In this document: piece by piece, positions 50,404 to 58,594 of the stretch | Layout of the letters: each line of letters starts with the position of its first letter | Numbering within the stretch: position 1 is the first letter of the stretch | Source: JALYOC01 sp036675345 | GTDB taxonomy: Bacteria; Myxococcota; Myxococcia; Myxococcales; Myxococcaceae | DNA: 64,000 nt | Direction: 5' to 3' | Assembly (NCBI GenBank): GCA_036675345.1 | Contig: JAKFFE010000002.1 | Location: 103,219 to 167,218 of the forward strand | Program-made: the position numbers and the translations under genes | Notes under the pieces: model-generated | The model's database searches: none | Told to the model about the DNA's origin: nothing | The model's input: only the letters and a program-made list of their open reading frames with translations

Positions 50404-51239
50404 GTGAGGTCGCAGCAGTGAAGCCCGAAGTTGAACTGGAAGAGTTGTTGTCGCGGATGTTCTCCGCCCACCCGTGGCACGGGGTCCCGGCCGGTCCCCA
50501 GGCCCCGGAGCTGTGCAATGTGTTCATCGAGATCGTTCCCACCGAGTCGGTGAAGTACGAGCTGGACAAGGCGTCCGGGCACCTGCTGATCGATCGCCCC
50601 CAGCGATACTCCAGCACCAGCCCCACCCTCTACGGGTTCATCCCCCGCACCTACTGCGGCAGCGAGATCGCCAAGCGCTGTTCGCGCAGCACCGGCTACA
50701 CCGGGATCCGGGGCGACGGAGATCCGCTGGACGTGTGCGTGCTGACCGAGAAGACCGTGGTCCACGGCAACCTGCTGCTGCGGGCGATCCCGATCGGCGG
50801 GCTGCGGATGATCGACGCCAACGAGGCGGACGACAAGATCGTGGCAGTGCTGGAGGACGACGTCGGCTACGGGGAGATCCGCGAGCTCTCCCAGCTACCC
50901 GCCGGACTGATCGACCGGCTGCGGCACTACTTCCTCTCCTACAAGCAGCTTCCGGGCGAGGCCCCGCGGCGGGTGGAGATCGCCGAGGTCTACAACGCGG
51001 CCGAGGCCAAGGCGGTGGTCCAGGCCAGCATGCAGGACTACCTGGAGACGTACGGCGATCCGGCCGAGCGGCTGCCGACGTTGCGCCGGTTGCTGGCCGC
51101 GGGCCCTCCCCCTGCTCCCGCCCCGGCGGCGCCGGTGGTGACCGCGGCTCCGGCGAAGGCGGGGAAGAAGGCCGCTCCCAAGCCGGCCGCGGCGAAGAAA
51201 AAGCCGGTGGCCGGGAAGCGCCCGCCCAAGAAGCGGTAG
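50400..51239 (+). CDS. ppa: Inorganic pyrophosphatase with basic C-terminal tail
   Basis: A 279-residue family I pyrophosphatase. The catalytic core has KYELDK near 52, RYSSTSPTLYGFIPRTYC, and the metal-binding DGDPLDVCVLTE (106-117) plus EADDKI. Core enzymes are about 175-180 residues. Here the core is followed by helices to residue 230 and a 46-residue Ala/Pro/Lys tail (APAKAGKKAAPKPAAAKKKP) resembling histone-like tails. The ATG overlaps the plsC stop. Hydrolysis of pyrophosphate would pull the ligase and lipid reactions of the operon forward. Confidence 0.92.
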   Translation: MSEVAAVKPEVELEELLSRMFSAHPWHGVPAGPQAPELCNVFIEIVPTESVKYELDKASGHLLIDRPQRYSSTSPTLYGFIPRTYCGSEIAKRCSRSTGYTGIRGDGDPLDVCVLTEKTVVHGNLLLRAIPIGGLRMIDANEADDKIVAVLEDDVGYGEIRELSQLPAGLIDRLRHYFLSYKQLPGEAPRRVEIAEVYNAAEAKAVVQASMQDYLETYGDPAERLPTLRRLLAAGPPPAPAPAAPVVTAAPAKAGKKAAPKPAAAKKKPVAGKRPPKKR

Positions 51240-51267
51240 GCTCTCCCCTTCGTTTCCAGGACACCCC

Positions 51268-52434
51268 ATGACCTCCCTCAAGCCCCTGCAGAGCAGTCCT
51301 CCCCTCCGGCCCACCGGGGCGGATCCGGTCGCTGTTCCGCAGGCCCAGGGACAGACGGTGATGCGGGAGCAGGACACCTTCGGCCGGGTGGCGGAGCGGG
51401 CCACGGTTCCCGGCTTTGGCCGCCCGGTGGAGGCCCGGGAACTCCCCGACCCGGGATCGGGCACCGCGGTGATGACCCTCAACCTGGCCAACGGGGCGGG
51501 GGAGGGGTACCGGACCCCGGAGAATCGCGCCAAGCAGGCGGCGTTGATCGCCGACGCGCGGGCCTCGGTGGTCGGGTTCCAGGAGGTGGACGCGGGCGTA
51601 GATCGCGCCCGCGACGTGAACACCGCCCTGGACGTGGTGCGGCGGTTGAACCCGGCGTTCGATCCCTTCTTCTCCGGTCCGCCGGTCCCGGTGGTGGATC
51701 TCCACGCCCCGGTGGTGGGGACGGCCCTGCGGCAGGGCGCGGACGGCACCCGGCTGTACCAGACGCCCAACGCGACCTTGATCCTCGGCGAGTCCTTCTC
51801 CGGAGATGACCGTCCGGTGGCGGGGGATGGTGGCGCGGACGCCACCTACGGGAACGCGCTCTACGTGGCCGCGCCCAACCGGGTGGCGGAGGCCTACACG
51901 GTGGTGCTCCCGCACTCGGTCTCCAGCGACTCTCCGCCCACCGCGGACCGTTCGCAGCTGACCGCCCTGGCCCACGGCGCGGTGACGGCGGAAGAGCGCG
52001 CCGCGCTGGGGGCCAGGAACGAGGGGATCCGCGACGCGGCGGCCAGTGAGCCCCGCACCGCCCTGGTGGCGCGGCTGGTGGGCCCGGACGGGAAGGAGCG
52101 GACGATCATCAACGTCCACCTCGCCGCCGGGAAGGAGAACGAGTCCCTGCGCCAGAAGCAGCTGGCCTACCTGGCGGACCTGGTTCGCGCGGAGGCGGGT
52201 GGTTCGCCCGCTCGCGAGGTGCTGGTGATGGGCGACTTCAACGACAGCACCACCGACGTGGGCCGCGGCCTGGAGCCGGCGGGGCTGCGTCGGGTGGTGG
52301 GCGGGAAGAAGGAGTCCTTCGGGAACATCGACCAGGTGTGGGTGACCGGGGGAATGACCACCGACACCAGCGCGCAGGTGAAGACCCGCGGGGTCACCGA
52401 TCATCCGCACGCGGGCTACACCGTGCTTCGCTGA
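51268..52434 (+). CDS. Endonuclease/exonuclease/phosphatase-fold protein
   Basis: A 388-residue protein with no signal peptide. The first 60 residues are Pro/Gln/Ala-rich and disordered. An EEP domain spans about 65-385 with the usual catalytic motifs: MTLNLANG, VGFQEVDAG (metal Glu), INVHLAAG, VMGDFNDST (catalytic Asp/Asn), NIDQVWV and TDHPHAGY (catalytic His). All are intact, so it should cleave phosphodiesters. Whether the substrate is DNA, RNA or a lipid phosphate is unknown. It lies 28 bases after ppa and could belong to that operon. Confidence 0.82.
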   Translation: MTSLKPLQSSPPLRPTGADPVAVPQAQGQTVMREQDTFGRVAERATVPGFGRPVEARELPDPGSGTAVMTLNLANGAGEGYRTPENRAKQAALIADARASVVGFQEVDAGVDRARDVNTALDVVRRLNPAFDPFFSGPPVPVVDLHAPVVGTALRQGADGTRLYQTPNATLILGESFSGDDRPVAGDGGADATYGNALYVAAPNRVAEAYTVVLPHSVSSDSPPTADRSQLTALAHGAVTAEERAALGARNEGIRDAAASEPRTALVARLVGPDGKERTIINVHLAAGKENESLRQKQLAYLADLVRAEAGGSPAREVLVMGDFNDSTTDVGRGLEPAGLRRVVGGKKESFGNIDQVWVTGGMTTDTSAQVKTRGVTDHPHAGYTVLR

Positions 52435-52563
52435 CCCCTACGCGCTGGAGGGAGCCCGGCCACGGGCTCGGCCAAGGTGCGGGGTGGGGAGCAAGGTCCC
52501 CCGAGGCGGTGCGGCGGCCATCAGGGGAGGACCCGCCGGGAGGCGGGCGGGACGACGGTCCGA

Positions 52564-53334
52564 CTAGCCCAGCGCGACCGAGGCGCCGTGGTGGACCGGA
52601 TTGCGCTTGAGGAAGGTCTCCAGCTGGGTGGCGGTGAGCTCACGGTTGGACGCGTTCCACGGATCGTTGATCTTGTACTTCCCGTCCGCGCCCTTGCCGG
52701 TGACCAGGATGTAGTGGCCGGAGGGACCGTCTTCGGTCTCCATCGCTCCGTTGGCCACCACCGACTTGCCCTTGGACAGCTGCTCATCCAGCCACTTGCC
52801 GTCGAAGCCAGGGAACTTGGCCTCGGTCTGATCGACCGGAAGTCCGATCGCGCGAGCCATGGCCACCACCCCGTTCATCGAGGTGCCGGTCCCGGGCTGG
52901 GTGCCGCCGATCTGACTCAGCTTCTCGATCAGGCTGGCGTCGTCCAGCTCTGCGCCGAAGCCGATCTTGCGGGCCACCATCGCGAACACCGCGGGAGCAC
53001 AGTTGACCTCCGCGTTCACCGGCTGGACCAGACCTTCGGGATCCAGCTGGCTGATCCAGCGGAAGCCGTTGCGTTCCGCGGCGTCGGGAAGACCGACGGT
53101 CCGGGTCGCGCCAGAGGTCTGGGGGGCGGCGGCGGTGCTGGGGGTGGAGACAGCCGGCGGGGTGGGCTGCGCGGCGGCCGGCACGGAGCCGGTCTTCGGC
53201 GCGACGGCCTCAAAGGTATCGGTGGGGGCGTTGGCGCGCGTCGCCGGCGGCGGGGTCGCGGCAGGTTCGGTCCGGGGGGCCGACTGCGGGGCGACGGGGG
53301 GGCGGGGCGAGGTGAGGTTGATTGGGGCGGCCAT
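52564..53334 (-). CDS. C39-like cysteine protease domain protein
   Basis: A 256-residue protein without a signal peptide. Residues 1-80 are Pro/Ala/Thr-rich and likely disordered. The C-terminal domain is of peptidase C39 type: Cys112 in VNCAPAVFAMVARKIG, His207 in PSGHYILVTGKG and N/D in YKINDPWN (222-227). The catalytic Cys and His are present. Members cleave Gly-Gly leader peptides or act as stand-alone proteases. It is convergent to the nuclease gene, with 129 bases between stops. Both proteins have a similar disordered N-terminus and no classical export signal. Confidence 0.8.
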   Translation of the reverse strand: MAAPINLTSPRPPVAPQSAPRTEPAATPPPATRANAPTDTFEAVAPKTGSVPAAAQPTPPAVSTPSTAAAPQTSGATRTVGLPDAAERNGFRWISQLDPEGLVQPVNAEVNCAPAVFAMVARKIGFGAELDDASLIEKLSQIGGTQPGTGTSMNGVVAMARAIGLPVDQTEAKFPGFDGKWLDEQLSKGKSVVANGAMETEDGPSGHYILVTGKGADGKYKINDPWNASNRELTATQLETFLKRNPVHHGASVALG

Positions 53335-53529
53335 AGGCTTACCTGGGAACTCTATGTGTACGTTGTCGGCAGGAGCACCGGCATTGTTGCGTCCGGGGCC
53401 GATGATCCGCCCTCCTGGAACATTCCATCCCCTTGGGAAGAGAGCCCCCGGGGCAACAACGACCCCCGAAGCCAGTCGGTTCCTGGACTAGGCTGGCCCC
53501 GCTAACCCCTAGACCCCCTTACCTTTTCC

Positions 53530-55497
53530 ATGCGCGCGCTCCGCTACCAAGCACTTGGTCCTGTCCTCTCTGGCGCCGGCTCCCGGGCGTTTCTCGGCCT
53601 GGAGATCTTCGAGGGCGAAGCACGCCCGATCGTCCTGGTGTGGGTGCCGGAGCGGATCGCCCAGGACCCCGACAAGGTGGAGGCCCTGGACCGCGAGACC
53701 CGGTTCGCCTCCAAGCTGGATCACCCCAACATCCTCCGGGTGCACGGGTTGGCCCGGATGGAGGAGGGGCTGGCCCGGGTGGTGGAGTTCGCCGACGGCG
53801 AGCCGCTCAGCTACATCCTCCAGCGCTCCGGCGCGCTGCCGCCGCCGTTCGCCGGGCGGATCATCGCCGACGCCGCCCTGGGGGTGCACTACGCCCACTC
53901 CGCCGGCGAGGGTGGCCGGCCGCTGCTCCATGGGGACCTGCGCCCCGGGACGCTGATGCTCTCCTACGCCGGGTTGACCAAGGTCTCCGGCTACGGGGCG
54001 GTGACCCTGGTGACCGAGGACCTCAAGGAGCGGGCCACCGAGGAGCGGAGGACGCGGATCGCGCCCGAGCAGATCCACGGGCAATTGCTCAGCCCCCAGA
54101 CCGACGTCTATCTGCTGGCGCTGAGCCTCTACGAGTGCCTGGTGGGCGGGGTCCCCTTCGCCGACGCGGATGCCTTCCGCGCCTCGATGCTGCACGGGGA
54201 GGTCCCGGCGCTGCGGCTGGACGACCTTCCCTCCTCGCTGGTGCCGGTCCTGCGCAAGGCGACCGCCAAGAACCCGGAGGAGCGCTACGCCACCGCCCTG
54301 GAGCTGCGGGAGGCGATTGACGAGTGCGCCGGGCCGCTGCCCACCCACAACGATCTCTCCCGGTTCCTCAACGAGCTGATGAAGGACGACGAGCGTCGCT
54401 CCGCCCGCCAGCGCGAGCTGGACGCGGGCATCGCCGACTTCGCCAAGAAGCAGTGGCAGCGCCGCGGCAACCGCCGCTACAGCGACGAGATCACCGCCGC
54501 CGGCCAGCTGGTGGTTCCCAACCTCAAGGAGCTGCGCGAGGCGGCCGCCAACGCGGACCGCCCCGCTCCCCGGCCTCCCGAACCGGCGAGGGCCCCGCCG
54601 CCGATTCCTTCCCCCGCCGAGGTCCGCACCTCTCCGGCGGTGGTCTCGCCACCCGCGGTGCGCACCTCGCCCTCGGTGGTCGCTCCTCCCCGGCCCAGGC
54701 AGTCTGCTCCCGCCGCCAATCCTCCCGGGGTGATCTCCGGCGGCGCCGCCGCCCAGGCCCCGCTGCCGCCTGCCTCCGAGCCGGTGGCGGCCCCGCCCGT
54801 CGCGGCGGTGCCTGCTGCCGCGGTGGCTGCGCCCCGGTCCGGTCCCAACTGGACCGCGATCTCGATCCTGGCCCTGGCGGTGGCGCTGGTGGCCGTGGCG
54901 GCGATGATGCGCTTTGGCGGAGGCACCCCCGCGCAGCCGGCGGAGGTGGTCCCCCCTGCGGTGGCCCCGGTGGCAGTGGAGGCCGCGCCCGCCCGGGTGC
55001 AGCCCGCGCCGGTGGCCCGGGCGCCGGTGGCCGAAGCGCCGGTGGAGGCCCCGGTTCCGGTGGAGTCACCGCCGGTCCGCCAGGCGCCCCCCGGCCCGGT
55101 GGAGTTCAAGCTCACCGTCCAGCCGGCGGTGAACGTGGCGATCAACGGCAAGCCGATGGGGCGCTCGCCGGTGGTGGCCAGCCTCGCTCCCGGAAAGCAC
55201 AAGGTCTCGCTGACCGACAGCGCCAAGGGGATCGACGTCACCCGGACCGTGACCGTCTCCCGCTCCGGCACCTCGGAGGAGATCCAGCTGGAGATGGGCT
55301 CGGTGACCGTGGAGGCGCCGGACGGCGCCGAGGTCTCGGTGGACGGCAAGGTGGTCGGCAAGACGCCGCTCACCAAGGAGATCTCCATCTACGAGGGCAA
55401 CCACCGGATCTCGGTGATGCTGGACAAGGCCAAATGGGCGCAGAAGTTCAGCGTCCGCCCCGGGGAGAACATGCACTTCACGGTGAACTACCAGTAG
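53530..55497 (+). CDS. Membrane pseudokinase (Ser/Thr kinase fold) with two PEGA domains
   Basis: A 655-residue bitopic protein. The kinase fold spans about 8-265. Key residues are lost: the VAIK lysine (the strand reads VLVWVP at 35-40), the catalytic Asn (HGDLRPGTLML, Asp136 kept) and the DFG aspartate (SGYG 153-156). The APE motif (IAPEQ) and the C-lobe remain. A long Pro/Ala linker precedes one membrane helix (441-461). Outside the membrane are two PEGA repeats (about 525-568 and 590-632, VNVAINGKPMGRSP and AEVSVDGKVVGKTP). It probably serves as a scaffold or sensor rather than an active kinase. Confidence 0.88.
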   Translation: MRALRYQALGPVLSGAGSRAFLGLEIFEGEARPIVLVWVPERIAQDPDKVEALDRETRFASKLDHPNILRVHGLARMEEGLARVVEFADGEPLSYILQRSGALPPPFAGRIIADAALGVHYAHSAGEGGRPLLHGDLRPGTLMLSYAGLTKVSGYGAVTLVTEDLKERATEERRTRIAPEQIHGQLLSPQTDVYLLALSLYECLVGGVPFADADAFRASMLHGEVPALRLDDLPSSLVPVLRKATAKNPEERYATALELREAIDECAGPLPTHNDLSRFLNELMKDDERRSARQRELDAGIADFAKKQWQRRGNRRYSDEITAAGQLVVPNLKELREAAANADRPAPRPPEPARAPPPIPSPAEVRTSPAVVSPPAVRTSPSVVAPPRPRQSAPAANPPGVISGGAAAQAPLPPASEPVAAPPVAAVPAAAVAAPRSGPNWTAISILALAVALVAVAAMMRFGGGTPAQPAEVVPPAVAPVAVEAAPARVQPAPVARAPVAEAPVEAPVPVESPPVRQAPPGPVEFKLTVQPAVNVAINGKPMGRSPVVASLAPGKHKVSLTDSAKGIDVTRTVTVSRSGTSEEIQLEMGSVTVEAPDGAEVSVDGKVVGKTPLTKEISIYEGNHRISVMLDKAKWAQKFSVRPGENMHFTVNYQ

Positions 55498-55514
55498 CGG
55501 GCCTTGGCCTCGCC

Positions 55515-56612
55515 TCAGAGGTTCCGCTTCGCCCAGCCCGCCACGCCTCGCTCCAGCAGGGCGCCCGCGCGCTCTGCGAGTTCCTGGGCAGGGAGCCCGG
55601 CGGGCGTCACCTCCACCACCTCGGTGGAGCCCGCTCCCGGGCCCGCCTCCACCGAACCGGCGAACACGGTGGTGGGACGGCCCAGCGCCCTTGCCAGCTC
55701 CGCCACGCGCCACGGTCCCTTTCCCAGGGGGGACTGGGCATCCCACCGTCCCTCCCCGGTCAGCACCCGGTCACAGCGTAAGATCCGCGCTGCCAGGCCC
55801 ACCCGTTCGGAAATCAGATCGAAGCCGGAGCGCAGCCGGGCGCCCAGGGCCAGGAGGGCGAAGGCCACTCCTCCGGCGGCGCCCGCGCCAGGGTGATCGC
55901 GGCAGCCGCGTCCGGTGGAGGTCTCCAGCAGTGTCGCCCACTGCTCCAGGCGGCGCTCCAGGAGCGGGACTTGTTCGGCGCGGACCCCCTTCTGAGACCC
56001 GAAGACCCGGGTCGCGCCGGTCGGTCCCAGCAGGGGCGCGGTCACGTCGGCGGCCACGATCAGCGCGCACTGCGCCAGCCGGGGATCCAGCGCGTCCAGC
56101 TCCAGTCGATGGGGATCTCCCACCAGGGAGTGGAGCTCCCGGCCGTCCCGGTCCAGCAGCCGGGCCCCCAGCGCGGTCAGCATTCCGACGCCTCCGTCGT
56201 TGGTGCCGCTGCCCCCGGCTCCGATCAGCAGCTCGGCGCACCCGGCGTCCAGCGCGGCGCGGATCAGCTCTCCGGTCCCGCCGCTAGACGCCTTCAGCGG
56301 TGCCCGCTCCCCCGGGTCCAGCCGCCACAGCCCGGAGGCGGCGGCCATCTCGATCACCGCGCCACAAGGCGGGACCCACCCCCAGCCGGCCTGGACCTCT
56401 CGTCCCAGCGGGTCGTGCACCCGGGCCGTCCTGGCCTCTCCCCCCAGCGCGCCTAGCAGCACCTCCACCGTCCCCGGTCCCCCATCGGCCAGCGGCAACC
56501 GCTCGCAGTCCACCGACGGATCCACCGCGCGCAGGCCCCGCTCCATCGCCGCCGCCGCCTGGTTCGCGGTCAGGGTTCCCTTGAACTCCAGCGGCGCGAG
56601 CAGCAGCCTCAT
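55515..56612 (-). CDS. Glycerate kinase (GckA/GlxK family)
   Basis: A 365-residue kinase of the GlxK family. I chose MRLLLAPLEFKGTLTANQAA, the family start, overlapping the upstream stop (ATGA). Motifs: FKGTLTANQAAAAM, LADGGPGTVEVLL, ASGLWRL, GTGELIRAALDAG, IGAGGSGTNDGGVGMLTALG near residue 128, GATRVFGSQKG and the ATP-site GEGRWDAQSPLGKGP. It phosphorylates D-glycerate. The Mg/ATP residues are intact. It is cotranscribed with the YkgJ-type gene. Confidence 0.92.
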   Translation of the reverse strand: MRLLLAPLEFKGTLTANQAAAAMERGLRAVDPSVDCERLPLADGGPGTVEVLLGALGGEARTARVHDPLGREVQAGWGWVPPCGAVIEMAAASGLWRLDPGERAPLKASSGGTGELIRAALDAGCAELLIGAGGSGTNDGGVGMLTALGARLLDRDGRELHSLVGDPHRLELDALDPRLAQCALIVAADVTAPLLGPTGATRVFGSQKGVRAEQVPLLERRLEQWATLLETSTGRGCRDHPGAGAAGGVAFALLALGARLRSGFDLISERVGLAARILRCDRVLTGEGRWDAQSPLGKGPWRVAELARALGRPTTVFAGSVEAGPGAGSTEVVEVTPAGLPAQELAERAGALLERGVAGWAKRNL

Positions 56613-57082
56613 CGACCCGCGCGGGCCGCCTGGTGCCACTCGCGGAGCGGACGAGGACCTTCCTGCTGCGGATCCACCTTCAAGGACAGGTCCTCCATCT
56701 GCCGCAGCAGCGCGTCCACCTCCTCCAGCGGCTCGCGCGCGGGCCCCACCCGCTTCTCACAGAAGAAGGTCCGGCAGCCCAGCGGCCGGGAGGCGTAGAC
56801 GGTGCAACGGGTCCCGCCGGGATCCAGGAAGGGACAGGCGCCATCCTCCCGAAGTGGGGGAAGGGGACGCTGCTGCTGCCGCAGGGCCTCCTCCAGCGCC
56901 CACCACTCCGGAGGCCAGAGCCAGGGCTCGCGCCGGGTCATCGCCAGTCGACAGCACTCCGCGGTGCCGGGACAGGAGTGGGCCGCGTAGGCGGCGTCCG
57001 CCTTGCGGAAGAGCCCGGAGAGCAGCCGCAGCGCGGAGGTGCGGGTGGGGCGTGCGGCGGTGGCGTCGTCCTCGGGGAGCAT
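56609..57082 (-). CDS. YkgJ-family cysteine cluster protein
   Basis: A 157-residue protein. Two cysteine groups fit the YkgJ zinc/iron-sulfur pattern: CPGTAECCRLA near 41, then CPFL...RCTVYASRPLGCRTFFC. A Trp-rich helix lies between (WPPEWWALEEALRQQQRPL). The role of this family is unknown; a metal cluster is generally assumed. There is no ribosome site at the ATG. Its stop overlaps the glycerate kinase start, indicating an operon. Confidence 0.82.
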   Translation of the reverse strand: MLPEDDATAARPTRTSALRLLSGLFRKADAAYAAHSCPGTAECCRLAMTRREPWLWPPEWWALEEALRQQQRPLPPLREDGACPFLDPGGTRCTVYASRPLGCRTFFCEKRVGPAREPLEEVDALLRQMEDLSLKVDPQQEGPRPLREWHQAARAGR

Positions 57083-57160
57083 CGGGGACCCATCTTGGCA
57101 CGGTCGCCTTGACGCGCCGAACGCCTCCACCGCCGCGCCGGGAGGGGCTATCAACGGGAG

Positions 57161-58549
57161 ATGTTCGCTTGGATTGCAGGGGTGATGATCACGCTGGGCC
57201 AGGCCGGGGCGGTGCAGACCGACGCGGACCTGCTGCGGGAACGGGCGCTGGCGGAGTCCCAGGCCCTGGAGCACGTCCGGGAGCTGACCGACGGGGTGGG
57301 AGCGCGGCTGGCCGGCAGCCCGGCGGACCGCAAGGCGGTGGCGTGGGCGGTCCAGAAGATGAAGGCCCTGGGCTTCCAGAACGTCCGCGCCGAGCCGGTC
57401 CGGGTCCCCCACTGGGAGCGGCTCTCCGAATCCGCCGAGCTGAGCGCGCCCACCCGGCAGCCGCTGGTGGTCTCCGCGCTGGGCGGTTCCCCCTCCACGC
57501 CGCCCCGGGGGCTGGAGGCGGAGGTGGTGAGCGCCGACTCGCTGGCCGCCCTCCGGGCGCTGGGCCCGGAGCGGGTGAAGGGGCGGATCGTCTTTCTCAA
57601 CAAGAAGATGGTCCGGGACCCCACCGGCCGGGGCTACGGCGCCACGGTGGACATCCGGAGCGAGGGGATGCTCCTCGCCGCGGAGTTGGGTGCGGTGGGG
57701 CTGGTGATCCGCTCGGTGGGCACCGGGGAGGCGCGCTTCGCCCATACCGGGATGGTGAAGGTGGAGAAGGGGAAGCGGCTGATCCCCGCCGCGGCCCTGG
57801 CCATCCCGGACGCGGAGCTGGTGGAGCGGGTGCTGCGCAAAGGACCGGTGCGACTGCGGCTGAAGGTGCAGACCCGCCTGAACCCCGACGCCCAGAGCGC
57901 GAATGTGATCGGCGAGATCCCCGGGCTGGGCGCGGGCAGCGAGGGGCTGGTGGTGATCGGCGCCCACCTGGACTCCTGGGACTTGGGGCAGGGCGCGGTG
58001 GACAACGCCGCCGGGGTGGGGGTGATGCTGGAGGTGGGGCGGCTGTTCACCACCTGGAAGAAGGCGCCCACCCGGACCCTGCGGGTGGTGCTGTTCGCCA
58101 ATGAGGAGAACGGCGGCAAGGGAGGCGAGGCGTATGCCCGGCGCGACCCGGCCGAGCTGGCCCGGCACCACGCGGCGGTGGTCTGCGACTCAGGCGCGGG
58201 AAGGGCGTTGGGCGTGGCGTACCTCTCCGGCCAGGAGGGAGCGGCGCTGCTGCAGCCGCTGGTGGCGCCCCTGGCCCCGCTGAAGGTGGCGGCCCCCAGC
58301 TACCGCTACCTGGGGCACCCGGACGTGAAGGGGCTGCTGGAGCAGGGGGTGCCGATCCTGGCGCTGACGCAAGACGCGGAGCGCTACTTCGACCTCCACC
58401 ACACCGCCGACGACACCTTCGACAAGATCGACCCTGTCCCCTACCGCCAGCTGGTGGCCTCGATGACCGTGTTGGTCCACCACCTGCTGACGATGGAGCA
58501 GCCGCTGCCCCGGATTCCCCCCGCGGAGCGGGTGCGCCCCACGCCCTAG
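57161..58549 (+). CDS. Secreted M28 zinc peptidase
   Basis: A 462-residue M28 peptidase. A short N-terminal hydrophobic stretch (MFAWIAGVMITLGQAGA) is a signal peptide. A PA-like insert domain precedes the catalytic core (about 265-460). Zinc ligands: His and Asp in GAHLDSWDLGQGAVDNAAG, Glu-Glu in FANEENGGKG and Asp in VCDSGAG, with the late His in HHTADDTFDKID. All are present, so a two-zinc aminopeptidase or carboxypeptidase is expected. It is divergent from the YkgJ-type gene. Confidence 0.88.
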   Translation: MFAWIAGVMITLGQAGAVQTDADLLRERALAESQALEHVRELTDGVGARLAGSPADRKAVAWAVQKMKALGFQNVRAEPVRVPHWERLSESAELSAPTRQPLVVSALGGSPSTPPRGLEAEVVSADSLAALRALGPERVKGRIVFLNKKMVRDPTGRGYGATVDIRSEGMLLAAELGAVGLVIRSVGTGEARFAHTGMVKVEKGKRLIPAAALAIPDAELVERVLRKGPVRLRLKVQTRLNPDAQSANVIGEIPGLGAGSEGLVVIGAHLDSWDLGQGAVDNAAGVGVMLEVGRLFTTWKKAPTRTLRVVLFANEENGGKGGEAYARRDPAELARHHAAVVCDSGAGRALGVAYLSGQEGAALLQPLVAPLAPLKVAAPSYRYLGHPDVKGLLEQGVPILALTQDAERYFDLHHTADDTFDKIDPVPYRQLVASMTVLVHHLLTMEQPLPRIPPAERVRPTP

Positions 58550-58560
58550 GTTTCTCCCTC

Positions 58561-58579
58561 CCGGAGCGATGGGCTCCGG
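58561..58579. terminator. Hairpin between convergent M28 peptidase and RlmI genes
   Basis: CCGGAGC and GCTCCGG form a 7-bp stem with a GATGG loop, between two convergent stops 45 bases apart. No T-tract is present, so it is a weak candidate. Confidence 0.4.
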
Positions 58580-58594
58580 CAAGGGGCGGGGCCC

